A stretch of 64,000 bases of DNA from Thiodiazotropha sp040507225 (GTDB lineage: Bacteria > Pseudomonadota > Gammaproteobacteria > Chromatiales > Chromatiaceae): NCBI GenBank assembly GCA_040507225.1, contig JBEVVG010000005.1, positions 1 to 64,000 on the forward strand, read 5' to 3'. This document shows positions 8,828-17,939 of this stretch, piece after piece (within the stretch, counting starts at the first letter, position 1; every line of letters begins with the position of its first letter). The notes under the pieces are model-generated. The model did not search any database and was not told the origin of the DNA. It saw only the letters and a program-made list of their open reading frames with translations. The translations under genes were made by a program, and so were the position numbers.

Positions 8828-10015
8828 CTATCGAGCGTCTGAAACATCCAGCGGTGTCGATATCATGCTCCGGCGTATCAATCCCAGGTAACAGAGCGTC
8901 GTGAGTGCGACACAGGTGATCGCAACCACGGGCAGTACCAGGCTCAGCTGTGATTGCATACCGGAACCCAGCAGGCTGCTCACGATAAGCGGCCCGAGCG
9001 CGACCCCTACGGCCTCGGAGCCAGGGGCCAATGATAAGATTCGCGAACCCCGGGGGAGCCGTGAGAGTGTGCCCAACAGGTGGGCGGCACCGAAATTCCA
9101 TGATGCACCCCACAAGGCAAAAGCTGCCAGGTACAGGTCAGGACCTGAGGCGAAGGCCATCAGCAGGGCCGCCAGTGACTGGGTCGCCAGGAGCGCCATC
9201 AAGGCAAGCTGAGGCGCGATGCGACGGCTGGTCAGGATAGCCAGCACGGATCCCAGGGCCTGAAACATGATGGATATACCCAGCAGCATTGAAGCATCGC
9301 CGGTTGCCATGCCGATCATCCCGCCCAGTCGCTCGGCAAAAGACCAGATGGCCCCCAGGTTGGCGCCGAACAGCGCGTATCCGATCAGACCGATGAGCGG
9401 CGCGATATGCCCAAGCCTGTGCATCGGTGCATCATTCAGCGTCTGCCGGGGCTGCGGAAGGTCGAGCGTGCGGGAAGATATCAACACCGCCAGGCCGAGT
9501 CCGCCAAACAACCATGACAGGTGAGTATTGTCGATTTCCACCAGGATCATCGGCATCAGCCAAAGCATACTCGCGGTGAAACACATGTTGGTAAACGACA
9601 GTGTGGCAAATGCCCTGACCGGGTTGGCGGAACGCCCTAACAACACAATCGCCGTGACATAGAGCATGCCATCACCCAGAAAGCCGATGACAAAACGTAT
9701 GATCAGAAATGTGTTGTAACTGCCGGCGCATAGCGACACCGCATTTCCTATTGCGAGGCACAGTGCCCCGATCATTGCGGCCTGGCGCAGTGGAATCCGA
9801 CCAGAAATGAGACGCACCAGGAGCGATGCCAGGGCGATTCCGGCAATCTCGGCGCTCATCAGCCAGCCGACCTGACGATCGTCGAGAGCGAAGTGCTGGG
9901 CGCTGGCGGAGAGATACAGAGGGGCGAGATTGAATACGGCGGAACCTGCGACACCGCAAAGGATGATTGGCCACAAGCGATCACTCACTCGCACCACCCT
10001 GTGGGTGTCTTTCAC
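8828..10015 (-). CDS. MFS transporter
   Basis: A 395-residue integral membrane protein of major facilitator superfamily size and pattern, about 12 hydrophobic helices. Family-like features are the N-terminal 'LYLSASAQHFALDDRQVGWLMSAEIAGIALASL', the loop 2-3 charged turn 'RLISGRIPLRQA', and the repeat-like second half starting near 'HRLGHIAPLIGLIGYALFGANLGAIWSFAERLG'. The substrate is unknown; the family carries small organic molecules. Its start overlaps the stop of the upstream regulator gene by four bases, so the two form an operon transcribed away from the divergent porin-hydrolase genes. It may carry the substrate or product of that system (inference). Confidence 0.88.
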   Translation of the reverse strand: MKDTHRVVRVSDRLWPIILCGVAGSAVFNLAPLYLSASAQHFALDDRQVGWLMSAEIAGIALASLLVRLISGRIPLRQAAMIGALCLAIGNAVSLCAGSYNTFLIIRFVIGFLGDGMLYVTAIVLLGRSANPVRAFATLSFTNMCFTASMLWLMPMILVEIDNTHLSWLFGGLGLAVLISSRTLDLPQPRQTLNDAPMHRLGHIAPLIGLIGYALFGANLGAIWSFAERLGGMIGMATGDASMLLGISIMFQALGSVLAILTSRRIAPQLALMALLATQSLAALLMAFASGPDLYLAAFALWGASWNFGAAHLLGTLSRLPRGSRILSLAPGSEAVGVALGPLIVSSLLGSGMQSQLSLVLPVVAITCVALTTLCYLGLIRRSMISTPLDVSDAR

Positions 10016-11604
10016 AAGGACAGTCCGGCTCGTCTCAGGCCATCCAGGAGTGACTCGATCAGCGAATCTTCAGCGATGTAACTGGCCAGAAAACGCTCTG
10101 CATGCTGTGCAACATCCGGTCGTACCTTAAGCAACTCGTCGAGGTGGCGTTGCCCCGATTCACGATCCCCGATTTGCCCGGATACGGCGGCGTTGAGCAT
10201 GGGGCGCCAGAAAAATCCGGTATCTGCGAGTCGGCGACCGATCTCGGCGGCCTGGGTGTAATTGGCGCTACGGTATTCACGCAAAAAGAAGGGATACTGG
10301 AAGTAGTGAGGGTGAGTGACATTACCGCTCATGGATTGCTGAAGAATCTGACAGCCTCGCTCCCATTGTCCTGACAGCGCCAAGGGTACCGCGGTATCAG
10401 CATGGTAAGACGTGGGGGCCGTATGATCGTTGAGAATGGTTTCGATCTCCTCGTTCAGTCTGTTGATTTCCCGGCGGAACAACAGGGTGAAACAGAGTGA
10501 AACCCGACAGGGTACGCAGTTGGGAGCCAGTCGCAGCGCCTGCTGGTTGAGTGTCAATACATGATCCGCGGGATTGTCCGTGTCCTGGAATCCCAACGCA
10601 TAGCCTGCCCGGAGCAGGTCGGCGTCCATCGCCAGCAGCATTGGATTTTCCGGATTCAGCCTGCGGGAGTGCTGAATCGCCACGTGAGCGTCACGATAGG
10701 TGGCGTCCGTCGTGTTCTGCAGGTACCGGTGGAACAATATCTGCGCTTTGTAGACAGGGTCCTGCTGATTGGATTCCATCCCTGCTTCACGCTGCAGTGA
10801 TCTGCCAATAAAACCGGTAAACAGGTCCGCAGCCTCTGCTACCACAGAGCGGGCGATGTCTTCACAGATGTCGAGCAGGCTGTCGGGGTCGACCACCCGG
10901 TCGTAGCGACCGGACCAGACCTGGCGGTCCGCAGCCAGGTCATAGAGAAACACATTCACCCGAACACCTCTGCCCACCAGGCGTGTTGAGCCGTCCAGGG
11001 CAAACCGGACCTGATGTTGTTCGCGCAGCCATAGGAAGCGTTGTCGGTCGTCTGTGGCCGAAGTGGGTTCATGGGGCGGCACCAACTGCAGTTCCGGTAT
11101 ACGGCTGAGCAGCGTCATGAGCTCTGTGTGAATGCCTTCGGCCATCCAGCCATCTCTCGCCTGGTCGGAGAGATTCTGAAAACCGGCGATCGCGAGCCTC
11201 AGCGGAGTGGCGAAACCCGTCGAAACACCCGGCCTGGGACTCATGGCCGAGAAGCGGGGCACGTAGCTGCCGTTGGGGATTGTGATGATGACCGGGTCCG
11301 AGGCGCCGTCCTCGGCGTAGTAGGTAGTCAAGGCCTGGCGCAGTTTGCGCATCTCGACCCTGACGATGGCATCTTTTTCAGGATCGAATTCCGGACCACG
11401 CGCGAACACATCATCCGCGAGATAACGCTGTGAGAGCTTTTCCTTGCGCCCGGCAATGGTTTCATTGACAAGGTGGCTCAGCAGACGAAGCTGGCGGTTG
11501 GAAACGCGAAAACAGCGTGCCGTCTCGATTCGTGCCAACTGCTGCCTGATTTCCCTGGCACTGGGTTCCAGGCTCTGCGGTGGTGTGGCGTCTGCTGATG
11601 GCAT
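10012..11604 (-). CDS. TolB-like/TPR protein with winged-helix-like N-terminus, likely regulator
   Basis: A 530-residue soluble protein. Residues about 15-115 match the helical winged-helix-like module found at the N-terminus of many proteobacterial TolB-like/TPR and adenylate-cyclase-like proteins: 'SNRQLRLLSHLVNETIAGR', 'PEFDPEKDAIVRVEMRKLRQAL' and 'IPNGSYVPRF'. Residues about 130-270 are a TolB-like (FlgO-type) alpha/beta domain ('LRLAIAGFQNLSDQ', 'FALDGSTRLVGRGVRVNVFLYD'), and the C-terminal half is helical and TPR-like. No cyclase domain follows. The gene diverges from the porin-hydrolase operon and has an operator-like palindrome 31 bases before its start, which fits a local transcription factor with autoregulation. 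DNA binding is inferred. Confidence 0.75.
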   Translation of the reverse strand: MPSADATPPQSLEPSAREIRQQLARIETARCFRVSNRQLRLLSHLVNETIAGRKEKLSQRYLADDVFARGPEFDPEKDAIVRVEMRKLRQALTTYYAEDGASDPVIITIPNGSYVPRFSAMSPRPGVSTGFATPLRLAIAGFQNLSDQARDGWMAEGIHTELMTLLSRIPELQLVPPHEPTSATDDRQRFLWLREQHQVRFALDGSTRLVGRGVRVNVFLYDLAADRQVWSGRYDRVVDPDSLLDICEDIARSVVAEAADLFTGFIGRSLQREAGMESNQQDPVYKAQILFHRYLQNTTDATYRDAHVAIQHSRRLNPENPMLLAMDADLLRAGYALGFQDTDNPADHVLTLNQQALRLAPNCVPCRVSLCFTLLFRREINRLNEEIETILNDHTAPTSYHADTAVPLALSGQWERGCQILQQSMSGNVTHPHYFQYPFFLREYRSANYTQAAEIGRRLADTGFFWRPMLNAAVSGQIGDRESGQRHLDELLKVRPDVAQHAERFLASYIAEDSLIESLLDGLRRAGLSL

Positions 11605-11634
11605 TCAGGCAGCTGATAGTCCAGCTCGTTTTGC

Positions 11635-11656
11635 AGGTTAATAACCTTTTTAACCT
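11635..11656. promoter_or_regulatory. Operator-like palindrome, copy 2
   Basis: AGGTTAA (11635-11641), 8 bases, TTAACCT (11650-11656): same half-sites and spacing as at 8699-8720. A nested palindrome AGGTTA-A-TAACCT occupies 11635-11647. The site sits in the divergent promoter region, 31 bases before the regulator start and 82 bases before the porin start, so one protein bound here could control both directions. Confidence 0.7.
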
Positions 11657-11737
11657 ACCACAATGCCAAGGCGTATGAAACGATGCCCAGCCTATAAGGA
11701 TTATCGCCGATCCAACCCCCCGACTGTTAAAACAAGC

Positions 11738-13000
11738 ATGTGGCAACCACTACTTAAGAATCTGCGCTGGCATCTGGTAGGCCTCCCGATATTGAGCCTC
11801 TGCTGTGGAACAATACAGGCAGATCAGGAGCTTACAGATGTCTATGGCGAGCTCGGTGTGGTCCGGATGGACCCTCGGCAACGGCTTAGGACAGGGCATG
11901 ACGCTTTCCAGCCAATCACCGATGCCCAGGCAGGCTATTTCATCTTCAAGCAGCGTCTGAGTGACGACTACGGGTTCGCCTACACCATCGAGTATTCCCC
12001 GCAGTTTCAATGGGATTTGGGTTTCAACGGTAACTACACAGGCAACGACGAGACCAATCTGATCGCCCAGTGGGCCCTGGTGAACCCCGCGGATGTGAAA
12101 GCCGGCAGTCTGATGGCCTGGTACCAGATCTCACGGACCTTCAGCCGGCGCAATACCTCGGAGTTCATGCAAGAGGTGGGCATCATCACACCGGTCAACG
12201 GGGGTGATACGGCGCCTGGGGACTACCGCGACCTGTGGCAGATGCTGGCCTGGGAGCAGTGGTTCCTGGAGGACAGCCTGCGCATCGGCGCCGGTAAGCT
12301 GACCACCCGTACCTTTCTCAATCTCAATCGATATGCGGTTGGAGACCGGGAGGATTTTCTCACCCCGCAACTGGTCAACAATACGGTGGCGCCGTTCACC
12401 GCGCGCAATGGCATGGGTCTGTTCGCTCAGTATCACATGGACCAGGCCTACCTCACGGGAATGATGCGTGAAGCGGACGGCACTTCGGAAGGAATCAGCT
12501 TTGACACCATCGACTCTGGCAAATGGGAGTATGCGTTAGAACTCGGGATGACGCCGGAAAACCTGTTTGGCGCGGGGGAGGGGATCTACCGTTTTACCGC
12601 GTATTACACGGACGAAATCGGCGATGCCAGCGATGCTCAGCCGTCCGGATGGGCGCTTGCGATGAGTTTTGACCAGGATTTCGGTTCCGAGTACGGAGGG
12701 TTCTTTCGCTATACCTACGCGGATAACCCCTGGCGTGCCTTCAGTCAGCGCATCGCTGGCGGAATCCAGATCAAGCATCCATTCGGCTACCAGTTCGATC
12801 GTATAGGCATCGCTGGCTGGTGGGCCGAACCAACGGATTCCTCTTTGTCAGGTGAGACCGGACTGGAGGCGTTCTTCAAGTTGCAACTGGCGCCCAATAT
12901 CGAGGTTACGCCGGATCTGCAACTGATACTCAACCCACAGGGCAATACTGACCGAAGCCAGGTGCTGATCGGTTCGATACGCCTGCGCGTGCTTCTCTGA
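11738..13000 (+). CDS. OprB-like carbohydrate porin family protein
   Basis: A 420-residue outer-membrane protein. I choose ATG 11738 rather than an upstream in-frame ATG at 11663 because it starts a proper signal peptide (residues 1-28, cleavage near IQA) and clears the operator at 11635-11656. OprB-like features include 'FQWDLGFNGNYTGNDETNL', repeated beta strands, and the C-terminal 'GLEAFFKLQLAPNIEVTPDL...LILNP' block typical of this family, with a hydrophobic end. OprB porins pass small neutral solutes, classically sugars. Here the neighbours suggest a nitrogenous solute, which is inference. It is first in a run of co-directional genes and lies 31 bases before the hydrolase. Confidence 0.85.
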   Translation: MWQPLLKNLRWHLVGLPILSLCCGTIQADQELTDVYGELGVVRMDPRQRLRTGHDAFQPITDAQAGYFIFKQRLSDDYGFAYTIEYSPQFQWDLGFNGNYTGNDETNLIAQWALVNPADVKAGSLMAWYQISRTFSRRNTSEFMQEVGIITPVNGGDTAPGDYRDLWQMLAWEQWFLEDSLRIGAGKLTTRTFLNLNRYAVGDREDFLTPQLVNNTVAPFTARNGMGLFAQYHMDQAYLTGMMREADGTSEGISFDTIDSGKWEYALELGMTPENLFGAGEGIYRFTAYYTDEIGDASDAQPSGWALAMSFDQDFGSEYGGFFRYTYADNPWRAFSQRIAGGIQIKHPFGYQFDRIGIAGWWAEPTDSSLSGETGLEAFFKLQLAPNIEVTPDLQLILNPQGNTDRSQVLIGSIRLRVLL

Positions 13001-13031
13001 TATCAAAATTACATCATTACAGGGATAAACC

Positions 13032-14288
13032 ATGAAAAAACGACTGTTACCTCTGATTCTTTCAACGTTGCTGGTGCCTGTTACCGCACAGGCCGAAGGC
13101 ATCGGAACGATACCGCCTGAAGATTGGGATAAACTGGATCCGGAAGACCAGGCTGCTGTAGCGCTCGACCTGGAAGATCCCACGGGTGAAGCCTGGAAAG
13201 TGATCCGCGAAGACCTGAGTGAGGGGCGGGAGCCGGGCCCGATCAACATTCGCAGGTTCAAGGGGGGAATGCCGTGGGTCAGCATTCCGACATTCTTCAA
13301 TCTGCCGGTCGCCCTGACCCCGGAAGATTTGAAGGCGGGTGAAATCGAAGTCGCAATTCTCGGCGCAGAATTCTACAACAGCCCGCGCGTTCAGTCCTAC
13401 GGTCCAACGGAGTTGCGCGCCAATACCAAGTCATCGATCTACCATGCCTGGGGCGATTGGGAGATGCCGCATCTTGACAGTGGTTTGAAGGTGTTCCAGG
13501 AGTTGAAGGTTGTGGACTATGGCGATGCTCCATTACATCCATACAGTTATAACCTCTCGGTGCCGGAGGTGCGCAAGATGGTGGCCGAGATTGCCAGTGT
13601 CAAACTCGAAAATGGCAAGCGTACCATTCCGATTGTCGTGGGTGGCGGTCATGGTCTGATGTTTCCGGATGCTGCGGGACTGGCCGATGTGTACGGCAAA
13701 GGCAATCTGGTCGTGATTCACTTTGATGCCCATGCCGATCAATCACCTGCAGGTTTTGGCGTGGGATTGACCCATGGAAATCCGGTGCGAAAACTGGTGG
13801 AAGCGGGGTTGATAAAGGGTGAGGATATCATCCAGATCGGATTGCGTGGCCCTTCGTCGACCGATATGGACGGTGTGGCATGGAATCGTGAAAACGGCCT
13901 GCAGTACCACATGATGGCTGAAGTGGAACGGCGCGGCTGGCAGCCGGTCATGGATGACGTCCTGGCTGAGGCCAAGGCCAAGGGTAAGCCGGTATTCCTG
14001 TCCTTTGACGTGGATGTCGTGGACCCGGCATTCATACCGGGCACCTCAACCCCAGAAGCGGGTGGCATCTATATGCGCGAGGCCTTGCCGCTGGTGCGTC
14101 GTATCTGTGCTGAAAACAATCTGGTGGGCATGGAACTGGTCGAACTGAGACCCGAACGTGATCCGGGATATATCTCGACGCAAAACTCCTACGCCATCCT
14201 GCGTCAATGCATCAATGGCATTGCCATGGCGAAGAAGGAGTTGCCCGATGACTACCTGCACCCGGAACTTGTCGACGACGGGAAGTAG
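13032..14288 (+). CDS. Exported arginase/agmatinase-family ureohydrolase
   Basis: A 418-residue member of the ureohydrolase superfamily, enzymes with two metal ions that hydrolyse guanidino or amidino groups to urea or ammonia. Residues 1-21 are a signal peptide ending VTAQA, so the enzyme acts outside the cytoplasm. All metal ligands are visible: His207 in GGGHG, Asp232, His234 and Asp236 in 'HFDAHAD', and Asp326 and Asp328 in 'SFDVDVVDP'. About 110 residues before the catalytic core are longer than in cytosolic SpeB or arginase (about 300 residues). Export is unusual for the family. The start has AGGG upstream. Substrate (agmatine, guanidine, guanidinobutyrate, other) cannot be read from sequence. 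Confidence 0.9.
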   Translation: MKKRLLPLILSTLLVPVTAQAEGIGTIPPEDWDKLDPEDQAAVALDLEDPTGEAWKVIREDLSEGREPGPINIRRFKGGMPWVSIPTFFNLPVALTPEDLKAGEIEVAILGAEFYNSPRVQSYGPTELRANTKSSIYHAWGDWEMPHLDSGLKVFQELKVVDYGDAPLHPYSYNLSVPEVRKMVAEIASVKLENGKRTIPIVVGGGHGLMFPDAAGLADVYGKGNLVVIHFDAHADQSPAGFGVGLTHGNPVRKLVEAGLIKGEDIIQIGLRGPSSTDMDGVAWNRENGLQYHMMAEVERRGWQPVMDDVLAEAKAKGKPVFLSFDVDVVDPAFIPGTSTPEAGGIYMREALPLVRRICAENNLVGMELVELRPERDPGYISTQNSYAILRQCINGIAMAKKELPDDYLHPELVDDGK

Positions 14289-14369
14289 GCCAGGTTGATC
14301 GGCCCCTGGCTTAGCCTTCGTGTTCGGCCAGGGGTGCCGACCCGTCACACAACCCATGCGTGGCTTGAT

Positions 14370-15188
14370 ATGTTTGAAACAAGTAACAAGATATTTCGTG
14401 AGCCGCTGATTGTTTTCAGCTTGATCGGCGGTTTACTCTTTTTGCTCTACGCTCAGATGACACCTGACGATACACAGAAAATTTACGTCTCCCAGGCCAC
14501 CATCGATGACTTGATCGCTGAACGTGAAATGGTACTGAATCGCGACCTGAGCCAGGCTGAAGAGGATGCGCTGATATCCGGATTCATCGACAGGGAGATA
14601 CTGGTAAGGGAGGCCGTATCCCGTGGGCTGTATCTCAAAGACCCGAATATCCACAAACGCCTGTCCGAGAAGATGGCCTTCATTCTGGATGAGGATGTAC
14701 CGGAACCTACAGCAGATGAACTTCAGGCGCAGTTCGATAACAACCGAAAGCACTACCTGACGCCAAAGGCTGTGACATTCGAGCATATATTCTTCTCCTC
14801 GGGACGGGATCCCGCCGACGCTGAGAATGCTATGGCGGTTGTGCATTCTGATCTGAGTGAAGCTGAGAAAATGGGTGATGTTTTTTGGCTGGGTCGCCGC
14901 ATGGAACACTACAGCAGCAAACAATTGCTCATGCTCCTGGGTTTTGATTTCAACAGGCAGCTTTCAAAGCTTCCTTCCGGTGAATGGAAGGGCCCGATCA
15001 AATCTGCAAGTGGATGGCATCTGGTACGTGTCATTCAGCGGCATGAGCCGAAGGTGCTGCCTGACGAAGAGTTGCAGAATCGACTCATAGCTGATTGGAA
15101 GGCCGCCTGGCAAAAGCGCCGGCAACAACAGCAGATTGCAGTGATGCGAGAACAATACGAAATCGTACTGCAGTCGCAGGGTAGTTGA
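14370..15188 (+). CDS. Membrane-anchored PpiC-type peptidyl-prolyl isomerase
   Basis: A 272-residue protein from ATG 14370; an in-frame TTG at 14295 is less likely. A single helix at about residues 12-28 anchors it with the rest in the periplasm. A SurA-like helical part (about 35-125) precedes a parvulin rotamase domain: 'AVTFEHIFFSSGRD', 'GDVFWLGRR' and 'GEWKGPIKSASGWHLVRVIQR'. Such proteins help fold or target exported and outer-membrane proteins. Placed between the hydrolase and the metal permease, it may serve the hydrolase or the porins of this cluster (inference). HupE/UreJ starts four bases after its stop. Confidence 0.87.
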   Translation: MFETSNKIFREPLIVFSLIGGLLFLLYAQMTPDDTQKIYVSQATIDDLIAEREMVLNRDLSQAEEDALISGFIDREILVREAVSRGLYLKDPNIHKRLSEKMAFILDEDVPEPTADELQAQFDNNRKHYLTPKAVTFEHIFFSSGRDPADAENAMAVVHSDLSEAEKMGDVFWLGRRMEHYSSKQLLMLLGFDFNRQLSKLPSGEWKGPIKSASGWHLVRVIQRHEPKVLPDEELQNRLIADWKAAWQKRRQQQQIAVMREQYEIVLQSQGS

Positions 15189-15192
15189 GACA

Positions 15193-16188
15193 ATGGCTGC
15201 GGTCATGAGATTAATGGTTTTCGCGCTGTTGTTGGTATCGAGTCTAAGCGCTACCGCCCATGATCTGGGGCTGGCGCGCATCACCCTCGAATCGTCAGGT
15301 CCGGGCAGTGTGCGGCTGGATGCCAGGTTGCCTATCGTGCTTGAACCGAGTGCTCCGCAAGTCGCTCAGGGATGCACTGTGAACAGGCTGGGTGAGCGCG
15401 CGCATAATCGCCTCGATAAAACAGTCTCCTGGCTGATTGGCTGCGACCCGGTTAGTGAAAGCGGTGATCGAAGCGTGTTCCTGGACTGGCAGCGCGAAGC
15501 GGCACTGGTTATCGTCCTTCGCAAGGATGGCACACGAACAGAGCAGCTGATCGATGCTGATGCAGGATCTATTCGCCTCGATCTCACGGTGCTGATGCAG
15601 GATGCGCCAGGCATCGGCGCATCTGCGATTAAATTCCTGAAATTGGGCTTCGAACACATCCTCGAAGGCGTAGATCACCTGGCATTTATCCTGGGCCTGT
15701 GTTTGATCGCTGGTGGCTGGAATCTGGTGAAACTCGTGACCGCGTTTACCGTCGGACATTCCCTGTCATTGGCTGCCGCATCGCTGGGATGGGTGAATGT
15801 ACCGTCACCTCCCAGCGAAGCATTGATCGCACTGTCGATTGCGTTTATCGCGCGTGAGGCGCTTGTGCATCCGGATCAGCGAAGTCATAGTTACCCACTG
15901 GTGGTGATTTTTGGACTGCTGCACGGCCTGGGATTTGCCGGCGCGCTGAGTGCCCTGGGTGTTGTTCCGGAAAACCTGGTTACCGCGCTTATCAGCTTCA
16001 ATATCGGTGTGGAACTGGGGCAACTCGTTTTTATCGCTGGCGTCCTTTTCCTGGTTGCTGTTTTGCGAAGCGTTACGAGTGTCAACCTCGCGGTTACGCG
16101 CACAACGATTTCCATTGGACTGGGTTCAATTGCGATTTTCTGGACCCTCGAACGGGTTGCGTCTTTCCTGCCTGAAAGTGTTTTCTGA
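15193..16188 (+). CDS. HupE/UreJ-family membrane protein
   Basis: A 331-residue protein with a signal peptide (about 1-23, cleavage near ATA), an extracytoplasmic beta-rich domain (about 24-140) and a membrane domain with about six helices. The HupE/UreJ signature is clear: 'GFEHILEGVDHLAFILGL' (two His and Asp), 'TVGHSLSLAAASLG' and 'LLHGLGFAGALSALG', whose His and Asp residues are the expected metal path. HupE and UreJ are nickel permeases of hydrogenase and urease operons; this two-domain type (HupE/UreJ_2) is common without either enzyme. No urease or hydrogenase gene is nearby, so the metal may serve the exported hydrolase (inference). An internal start at 15205 is also possible. Confidence 0.88.
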   Translation: MAAVMRLMVFALLLVSSLSATAHDLGLARITLESSGPGSVRLDARLPIVLEPSAPQVAQGCTVNRLGERAHNRLDKTVSWLIGCDPVSESGDRSVFLDWQREAALVIVLRKDGTRTEQLIDADAGSIRLDLTVLMQDAPGIGASAIKFLKLGFEHILEGVDHLAFILGLCLIAGGWNLVKLVTAFTVGHSLSLAAASLGWVNVPSPPSEALIALSIAFIAREALVHPDQRSHSYPLVVIFGLLHGLGFAGALSALGVVPENLVTALISFNIGVELGQLVFIAGVLFLVAVLRSVTSVNLAVTRTTISIGLGSIAIFWTLERVASFLPESVF

Positions 16189-16299
16189 AGGATCACAAGG
16201 AATATCAGTGGTGATCGGCAAAGGCGAGAGAGATAGTGAATCGCAATGAATGGGTTCGTACACTCGGATTCACAACACACCCCAAAAGGCAGTGACTGA

Positions 16300-16851
16300 A
16301 TGAAACATACCACCTTGCTGGTCGCGATTATGTACACGACTATCCTGTCCATCAGTATGGGCTTTCTGCTCAGTACGGTCGCAATGCTTATAAAAAGGGG
16401 TGTGCAGTTCAAACAGGATGGCCTGTATATCAGCTGGCTGAGCCTGTTCCTGCTTGTTCATTTCAGCCTGTTCTGGCAAACCGCGGTACTGATGGAGGTC
16501 GAGGAATGGGTCTTCAGCAGTTTCCTTTACCTGGTGATCGGTCCCATACTGCTGTTCATAGCTTCGAATCTACTTGTCACGGGTGTGGGTGAATTCGATG
16601 CGGGTGATCTCAATCAACACTTTCGCGACATCAGCAGACGATTCTTTGTATTCATGGCATTACTGGCGGTCTGGCTGGTGTCAATCGGCGCGGAGCTGGG
16701 GCGAGAGAACAGTACGGTGTGGTATGCCGACATGGGTCTCGCAGCACTTGCTCTGGTGCTGGTGTTCAGAAGGACAACCCTGTCTGACACGCTTGGGGTC
16801 ATAGTGGCCTGGTTGTTGGTGGTGGTGCCCTGGATGCTTCTGCCTTCCTGA
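16300..16851 (+). CDS. Six-helix membrane protein, unknown
   Basis: A 183-residue very hydrophobic protein with about six predicted helices (roughly residues 7-30, 41-60, 70-95, 110-130, 138-155, 160-180). No family is recognised. It is preceded by AAGG seven bases before the ATG and is in the same direction as the HupE/UreJ gene, 111 bases downstream, so it may belong to the same transcription unit. Acidic residues are confined to loops. It carries no obvious metal-binding His cluster. Confidence 0.7.
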   Translation: MKHTTLLVAIMYTTILSISMGFLLSTVAMLIKRGVQFKQDGLYISWLSLFLLVHFSLFWQTAVLMEVEEWVFSSFLYLVIGPILLFIASNLLVTGVGEFDAGDLNQHFRDISRRFFVFMALLAVWLVSIGAELGRENSTVWYADMGLAALALVLVFRRTTLSDTLGVIVAWLLVVVPWMLLPS

Positions 16852-16980
16852 CTCCTGCAATCTATCAAATCGATTGTGATTGGAGATTTTGACTCTTTCG
16901 TCAATACATATCTTATCCACACGGACAGGTATCTGGTACGCGCCAGGCACTTTCGGCCGGACTTAGAGCGAGTAAGAAAT

Positions 16981-17766
16981 ATGCTGGTTCCTGTAACGCG
17001 CTTCATGAATCCCACAGTCCTGGTCATGATCTGGATATGCCTGGTCGCCAGGACAGGCTTTGCTGAACAGTCTTTGGAGCAGGCGGCCAGTGATCCCACG
17101 GCGTCATTGATCAGTGTACAGGTCGAGAATCACTACACGGGTAGTTATCACGGTTCAAACGACACCAGTAATACTGCTCTGGTACGCGCGGCGATGCCTT
17201 ATAAGACTGGTCAACTCAGCCATATTGCCCGCGCCACACTGCCATACGTTACCGATTCACGAGCCGGCGAGTCCGGGTTGGGCGACCTTATTCTGTTTGA
17301 TCTGGTGGTTTTCGAACAGGCATGGGGTCGATGGGGCCTGGGACCCGTGGCGCAATTGCCGACAGCCAGCAACGATCAGATTGCATCCGAGAAGTGGGCG
17401 CTTGGCCCGGCTTTTGGTTTCGTCGCGAACCAGGATGGGATATTGTGGGGGCTGTTCAATCAGAACTTGTTCACAGTGGCGGGTGATGATGATCGGAAGG
17501 ATGTTGATGTCAGCATCGTACAGCCCATCTTCGATTATGATTTGCCCGGTTCCTGGTCACTCAGCGCATCGGATATGAATATCACCTACGATTGGAACCG
17601 AAACGCCTGGTCGTCGCTGCCGCTGGGTGTCAAGCTGGCCAACTTCACCAAACTCGGCACCACACCCGTCCAGCTGTCTGGCGCCTACGAGTATGATTTC
17701 CAGGACCGGTTCAATGGCAAGGGTTGGACCATCAATCTGACAGCGAAATTCATCTTTCCCCTGTGA
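16981..17766 (+). CDS. Outer-membrane transporter, MetA-pathway-like
   Basis: A 261-residue exported protein from ATG 16981 (an in-frame upstream start at 16876 would add a hydrophilic stretch before the signal). Signal peptide to about residue 25 (VARTGFA). The body is beta-rich with blocks typical of the family named for phenol-degradation outer-membrane proteins: 'VRAAMPYKTGQLSHIARATLPYVTD', 'GLGDLILFDL' and 'GLGPVAQLPTASND'. The end, 'LTAKFIFPL', fits a terminal strand. Such proteins are often annotated only as transporter. It closes the 7754-17766 cluster and could be a second outer-membrane route. Moderate confidence in family, low in function. Confidence 0.75.
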   Translation: MLVPVTRFMNPTVLVMIWICLVARTGFAEQSLEQAASDPTASLISVQVENHYTGSYHGSNDTSNTALVRAAMPYKTGQLSHIARATLPYVTDSRAGESGLGDLILFDLVVFEQAWGRWGLGPVAQLPTASNDQIASEKWALGPAFGFVANQDGILWGLFNQNLFTVAGDDDRKDVDVSIVQPIFDYDLPGSWSLSASDMNITYDWNRNAWSSLPLGVKLANFTKLGTTPVQLSGAYEYDFQDRFNGKGWTINLTAKFIFPL

Positions 17767-17939
17767 CAAGGGAACGGTTCCGTCAATTTCGGACCATGCC
17801 CTGAACACCGAGCATGACTCATTGTTCAAGCAATAGATGTCTGCTGTACCCAGGGTGTATACCGAACCACTACTCCGCCACACGCCTGCATTCCGGCAGG
17901 ATGATGGATCTCATCGGCAACGCTGATTCGCAGTGCTGA

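Noticed and set aside
11605..11737. Guanidine (ykkC-type) riboswitch before the porin-hydrolase operon
   Set aside because: Looked for because of the substrate idea; no conserved ykkC motif was visible in this 133-base leader.
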